Shown: positions 6,038 to 8,541 of the stretch, piece by piece | How positions within the stretch are numbered: position 1 is the first letter of the stretch | Layout of the letters: each line of letters opens with the position of its first letter | Source: Desulfovibrionaceae bacterium UBA930 | Lineage (GTDB): Bacteria; Desulfobacterota; Desulfovibrionia; Desulfovibrionales; Desulfovibrionaceae | DNA length: 8,541 bases | Direction: 5' to 3' | Assembly (NCBI GenBank): GCA_002293605.1 | Contig: DBDO01000148.1 | Location: 1-8,541, forward strand | Notes under the pieces: model-generated | The model's database searches: none | What the model was told of the DNA's origin: nothing | What the model saw: the letters and a program-made list of their open reading frames with translations, nothing else | Made by a program: the position numbers and the translations under genes

Positions 6038-6994
6038 TCAGGACGTTAAACCCGGCACAGGCAAACCCGTGTCCCTGAGGTCTTTTTGTATGAGCGAGCG
6101 CAGCAGAAGGCAGCGCCGCCCCTGCCCGCCGCTTCCGATACGCCTGCCTTCGTATTCCACAACAGCCGCGCAGCCGGGGCCGGTGCCCAGCACCAGCACT
6201 TCGGACGCGCAAAAGATGTCCTCTTCCCTGATCCGGCGCATCCGCCACTCCACCCGGCCTTCCAGCAGTTCCAGGGCGCGCCGTACCGTTGTGCCGGGGA
6301 GGGCATGGGTGAATTCCGGCACTTCGAGCAGGCCCTCGCTGTTCACCAGACAGATATTGGCAACGGCGCTTTCGGCGAGAAAACCCTCCTCGTCAAAGCA
6401 AAAAGGCACATCTTTGCCGCGTTCGCGCGCTTCTTGCATCATCAGCACGTTCGGCAGATAATTGGCGCTCTTGATCTTTGCCAGATAGTCCTGTTTGGCG
6501 GGGATGCTGGTGCGAAAGCCCTTAAGCCCCTGCCTGTACCAGCTTTCGGCTTTGGGGGTGAAACGGCAGGCCACGATATACAGACTGGATTCGGGGCTTT
6601 CCGCCGGGTCAATACCAAAGCCTCCCGGCCCCCGGCCCAGCAGCACCCGTATGCCTCCGGTCTTTTCGCCCCCTGCAGCAGCTACGGCCAGAATCAATTC
6701 CCGTATTTCCTCCCACGAACAGGGCGGGCTGAGGGCAATGCCGACAGCCGAACGCTGCATGCGCTCCAGGTGGCTTTCAAGCTGGTATATCCGTCCGTCT
6801 ACATATTTGAGGCTTTCAAAGATGCCATCGCCCCTGTGCGCGAGATGGTCATCCAGAGGCAGGAGCAGCAGACGGGGGTCGCGCCCAATGGCACCGATGC
6901 GGTGCTCATAGTAAGCGAGTATATTCTCCGCGCCCGGACGCGGGACGGACAGCATCTTCTCCAGGTATTCCCCGAAGTCCAACAGGGGCGGCAT
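6038..6994 (-). CDS. Fold-type IV PLP-dependent aminotransferase (branched-chain aminotransferase / aminodeoxychorismate lyase superfamily)
   Basis: Cytoplasmic PLP enzyme of 318 residues. Class IV marks are in order: LAHRGDGIFESLKYVDGRIYQLESHLERM (51-79), the PLP-lysine region AKIKSANYLPNVLMMQEA with probable Schiff-base K175 in IKSAN (as in D-amino acid aminotransferase IKSLN), FDEEGFLAESAVANICLV with E208 as the likely pyridine-nitrogen partner, HALPGTTVRRALELL (230-244), and the LGTGPG phosphate-side loop at 269-274. The usual E-G-x-x-x-N motif has Ser at the Gly position here. The first 45 residues precede the conserved domain. Candidate functions are BCAT (IlvE), D-amino acid aminotransferase or PabC lyase; sequence alone does not decide. 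The ATG at 6994 has AAGGAG (7000-7005) at 5 bases. It follows the membrane-protein gene by 15 bases and precedes kdsB by 22, suggesting one operon. Confidence 0.85.
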   Translation of the reverse strand: MPPLLDFGEYLEKMLSVPRPGAENILAYYEHRIGAIGRDPRLLLLPLDDHLAHRGDGIFESLKYVDGRIYQLESHLERMQRSAVGIALSPPCSWEEIRELILAVAAAGGEKTGGIRVLLGRGPGGFGIDPAESPESSLYIVACRFTPKAESWYRQGLKGFRTSIPAKQDYLAKIKSANYLPNVLMMQEARERGKDVPFCFDEEGFLAESAVANICLVNSEGLLEVPEFTHALPGTTVRRALELLEGRVEWRMRRIREEDIFCASEVLVLGTGPGCAAVVEYEGRRIGSGGQGRRCLLLRSLIQKDLRDTGLPVPGLTS

Positions 6995-7009
6995 AGTTTC
7001 TCCTTACCT

Positions 7010-7882
7010 CTACTGCATCTCGTTCACGTCAAAGCGCTCTTCGAATTTGCTGCCATCGCTCAGTTCAATCTGCACATCGACCTTACGCACTTCGCCTGCC
7101 ATATAGCCCTGGGGCAGCCGGGCGGAGCTTTGCATCAACTTCATTCGGGTAATGGAGAAGCGCGAACCATCGCTTTCATAAGCGGACAGTTCTAGCCTGG
7201 CCCCGCTGGCGAACACGGCAAAATACTTGACCATGCCGGAAATCATGCGCTGTTCTTCATTAAATTCAGTGGAGAGCTCATAGCTGATGCGCAAGCGCTG
7301 CTGCCCGGTAGCGCGGCAGGAGAACCCGGCAATGCGCAAAGGGCTTTGCCCGCCGGAAATTTGCGGAAGGGAAGCGGCCCGGTTTTCTGTCCGGGTGGCG
7401 TTGCCTGCGGACATTGTTTTATCCGCAGCGCCGATCGTGGCGTTAACTGTCAAAAGTGTGGCGTTGCGCGTTTTTTCGCCTGCAAGGACGCTTTGAGACG
7501 CAGCTGCGGTGGCATTGGCCGAGATCCCGGGCGCGGTGGCATTGCTTACGGGCATGACCCCGATTTCGGCGTGCCGGGCCTGCGGTATGGTGCCGTTGCT
7601 CGCCGAGATCACCGTTTCCAGGGTGACAAGGCGTTCAAGCTGAAGGCGCATGTCGCTGACTTCCCGCTCCTGGTTATCAAAGCGTGCGGAAAGCATCCGG
7701 TATTTCTTCCAATAATGAACGCCGCCCGAGATTCCAGCCGCGCCGCCGAGCATGAGTACGAGGAGCAGGTAGAAGAAAAGGCGCAACCACCTGCCGTGAA
7801 CCCGGTAGGTTCTGGCCTGCGTATCATCGTCCCGCATAATAAGAAGGTTATAGTGGGACTGTTTTTTAATTACCGGTTTCAT
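7010..7882 (-). CDS. Single-pass membrane protein with coiled coil, Asn-Ala-Thr-rich linker and C-terminal periplasmic domain, function unknown
   Basis: I do not recognise a named family. The 290-residue product has a basic cytoplasmic N-terminus (1-34), one membrane helix (about 35-57) and a short predicted coiled coil (about 60-92, with acidic/basic heptads). A low-complexity linker follows (about 93-180, Ala/Ser/Thr/Asn-rich), then a mixed, probably beta-rich periplasmic domain (181-290). The linker has six N-x-T sequons: N96-G-T and N-A-T at N114, N123, N140, N147 and N161. The N-terminal layout (short cytoplasmic RDxD-type segment, basic stretch, helix, coiled coil) recalls membrane-anchored M23 peptidases, but there is no peptidase domain. 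The ATG at 7882 overlaps the upstream gene's stop by 17 bases, with GGAG 11 bases before it. That weak site is consistent with translational coupling. A longer frame to 8014 only reads over the upstream gene. A role in envelope assembly is inference from context. Confidence 0.8.
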   Translation of the reverse strand: MKPVIKKQSHYNLLIMRDDDTQARTYRVHGRWLRLFFYLLLVLMLGGAAGISGGVHYWKKYRMLSARFDNQEREVSDMRLQLERLVTLETVISASNGTIPQARHAEIGVMPVSNATAPGISANATAAASQSVLAGEKTRNATLLTVNATIGAADKTMSAGNATRTENRAASLPQISGGQSPLRIAGFSCRATGQQRLRISYELSTEFNEEQRMISGMVKYFAVFASGARLELSAYESDGSRFSITRMKLMQSSARLPQGYMAGEVRKVDVQIELSDGSKFEERFDVNEMQ

Positions 7883-8541
7883 GAGGCAGAGCACTCCAGT
7901 CTTCCTGCGTGATGAGCCACGCGCCGTCTTTGAGCACAAAGGCAAGCGTTTTGCGCCCTGTATCTCCTTTGCCGTTTTCGTCCCTGTAGTTCTGGCGCAT
8001 GACCGCGCGGGCACGTGTACCCTGTATGCTCAGGCGCAGCCCTTCCAGGCCCAGGGTGGCGGGCCTGGCGCGCTGCCAGAGTTCTTTCTTGTGCTCCCTG
8101 ATGGCAGCGGCTGTTTTGCGCGAGCCTTGCCTGGCGCTTGCGTCATAGCAGGCCATGTAGGCGTCCAGATCGCCCTTTTCCCAGGCTTGCCGCCATCTTT
8201 CCACAGCAAAGGCAAGGGTTGAGGCGCTCTTTTCCTCGTTTGCCTTTCCGGCAGGGCTGGCCGGAGCGGCTGGAGCGGAAAGCAAACTGGCTGGCGCTTC
8301 GGGGGGCTCTTCCTGCGCTTTGGCCTGCACGGGCGGGACGTTTTTTTCAGGGGCGTTTGCCGGAAGCGTTGCGGGAAGCAAGGGGGCAGACAGCGACTGC
8401 TGCGGGGCTTCGGCAAGGCCTTGGGAGGGCAAGGGCGGGGGCAGAGCCATGGCGCTGTCCGCCTGGGGGGCCTGTGTATCTCCCACTTGGGAGCGCTTGC
8501 GGCCAAGGCGTTCTTCCCTGGCCAGACGCACGGCTTCCTGC
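7866..8541 (-). CDS. C-terminal part of a protein with a Cds6/NTF2-like domain (5' end outside the window)
   Basis: The frame is open to the right edge of the window, so the N-terminus is missing. The GTG at 8531 lies inside the readable frame (preceded by Gln-Glu-Ala) and need not be the start. Counting from that codon, residues 1-15 are charged and helical, and about 20-105 form a Pro/Ala/Gln-rich linker. Residues 107-212 match the Cds6-type C-terminal domain, an NTF2/SnoaL-like fold: FAVERWRQAWEKGDLDAYMACYD at 109-130, REHKKELWQRA at 145-155, then a KTLAFVLKDGAWLITQEDW strand pair near 194-212. In characterised relatives this domain sits at the end of periplasmic L,D-transpeptidases or TPR proteins of the cell envelope. 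Which catalytic or repeat domain precedes it here cannot be seen. Its stop overlaps the next gene's start by 17 bases. Confidence 0.78.
   Translation of the reverse strand, partial: QEAVRLAREERLGRKRSQVGDTQAPQADSAMALPPPLPSQGLAEAPQQSLSAPLLPATLPANAPEKNVPPVQAKAQEEPPEAPASLLSAPAAPASPAGKANEEKSASTLAFAVERWRQAWEKGDLDAYMACYDASARQGSRKTAAAIREHKKELWQRARPATLGLEGLRLSIQGTRARAVMRQNYRDENGKGDTGRKTLAFVLKDGAWLITQEDWSALPHETGN

Noticed and set aside
4987..6078. Plus-strand open frame across the liv leader and kdsB
   Set aside because: It lies opposite a full-length kdsB with all conserved motifs and shows no domain of its own.
6086..7195. Long plus-strand open frame antisense to the aminotransferase gene
   Set aside because: The minus strand has catalytic motifs and a strong ribosome binding site; the plus-strand product has no family features.
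7394..7597. DNA-level tandem repeat behind the Asn-Ala-Thr motifs
   Set aside because: Spacing between copies is irregular and wobble bases differ, so no tandem repeat unit can be defined.

Overview
The window looks like part of the chromosome of a moderately GC-rich, Gram-negative bacterium. A Desulfovibrio-type sulfate reducer is the best guess. This rests on the gene content (KdsB for LPS core, a periplasmic Cds6/NTF2-like domain protein, a complete LIV transporter), the codon choice, and a GC-rich multi-hairpin intergenic element of a kind I recall from that group. No similarity search was run, so the taxonomy is an inference. All eight convincing genes lie on the minus strand and read from right to left; the long plus-strand reading frames are antisense shadows. 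I found no rRNA, tRNA, CRISPR array or mobile element.

In transcription order, the right part (8541 to 5254) is a tight cluster. It holds the 3' end of a gene for a Pro/Ala-rich protein with a C-terminal Cds6/NTF2-like domain; a single-pass membrane protein of unknown function whose start overlaps that gene by 17 bases and whose periplasmic linker carries six N-x-T sequons, five of them Asn-Ala-Thr; a fold-type IV PLP aminotransferase; and kdsB (CMP-KDO synthetase). Three of these four are envelope-related or predicted to be.

After a 187-base gap that probably holds a promoter and a leader hairpin comes a full branched-chain amino acid (HAAT-type) ABC transporter operon: periplasmic binding protein, livH, livM, livG, livF. 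The permease and ATPase genes overlap by 4 to 14 bases and each has a good ribosome binding site. The binding protein would capture the amino acid in the periplasm, LivH and LivM would form the channel, and LivG and LivF would power it.

The most striking non-coding feature is a chain of five perfect inverted repeats in about 140 bases between the binding-protein gene and livH. It lacks the U-tracts of a terminator and probably acts on the mRNA, or is a copy of a dispersed genomic repeat. Other points of interest are the Asn-Ala-Thr linker, an extra hydrophobic insertion in LivH, and the leader of the transporter operon.
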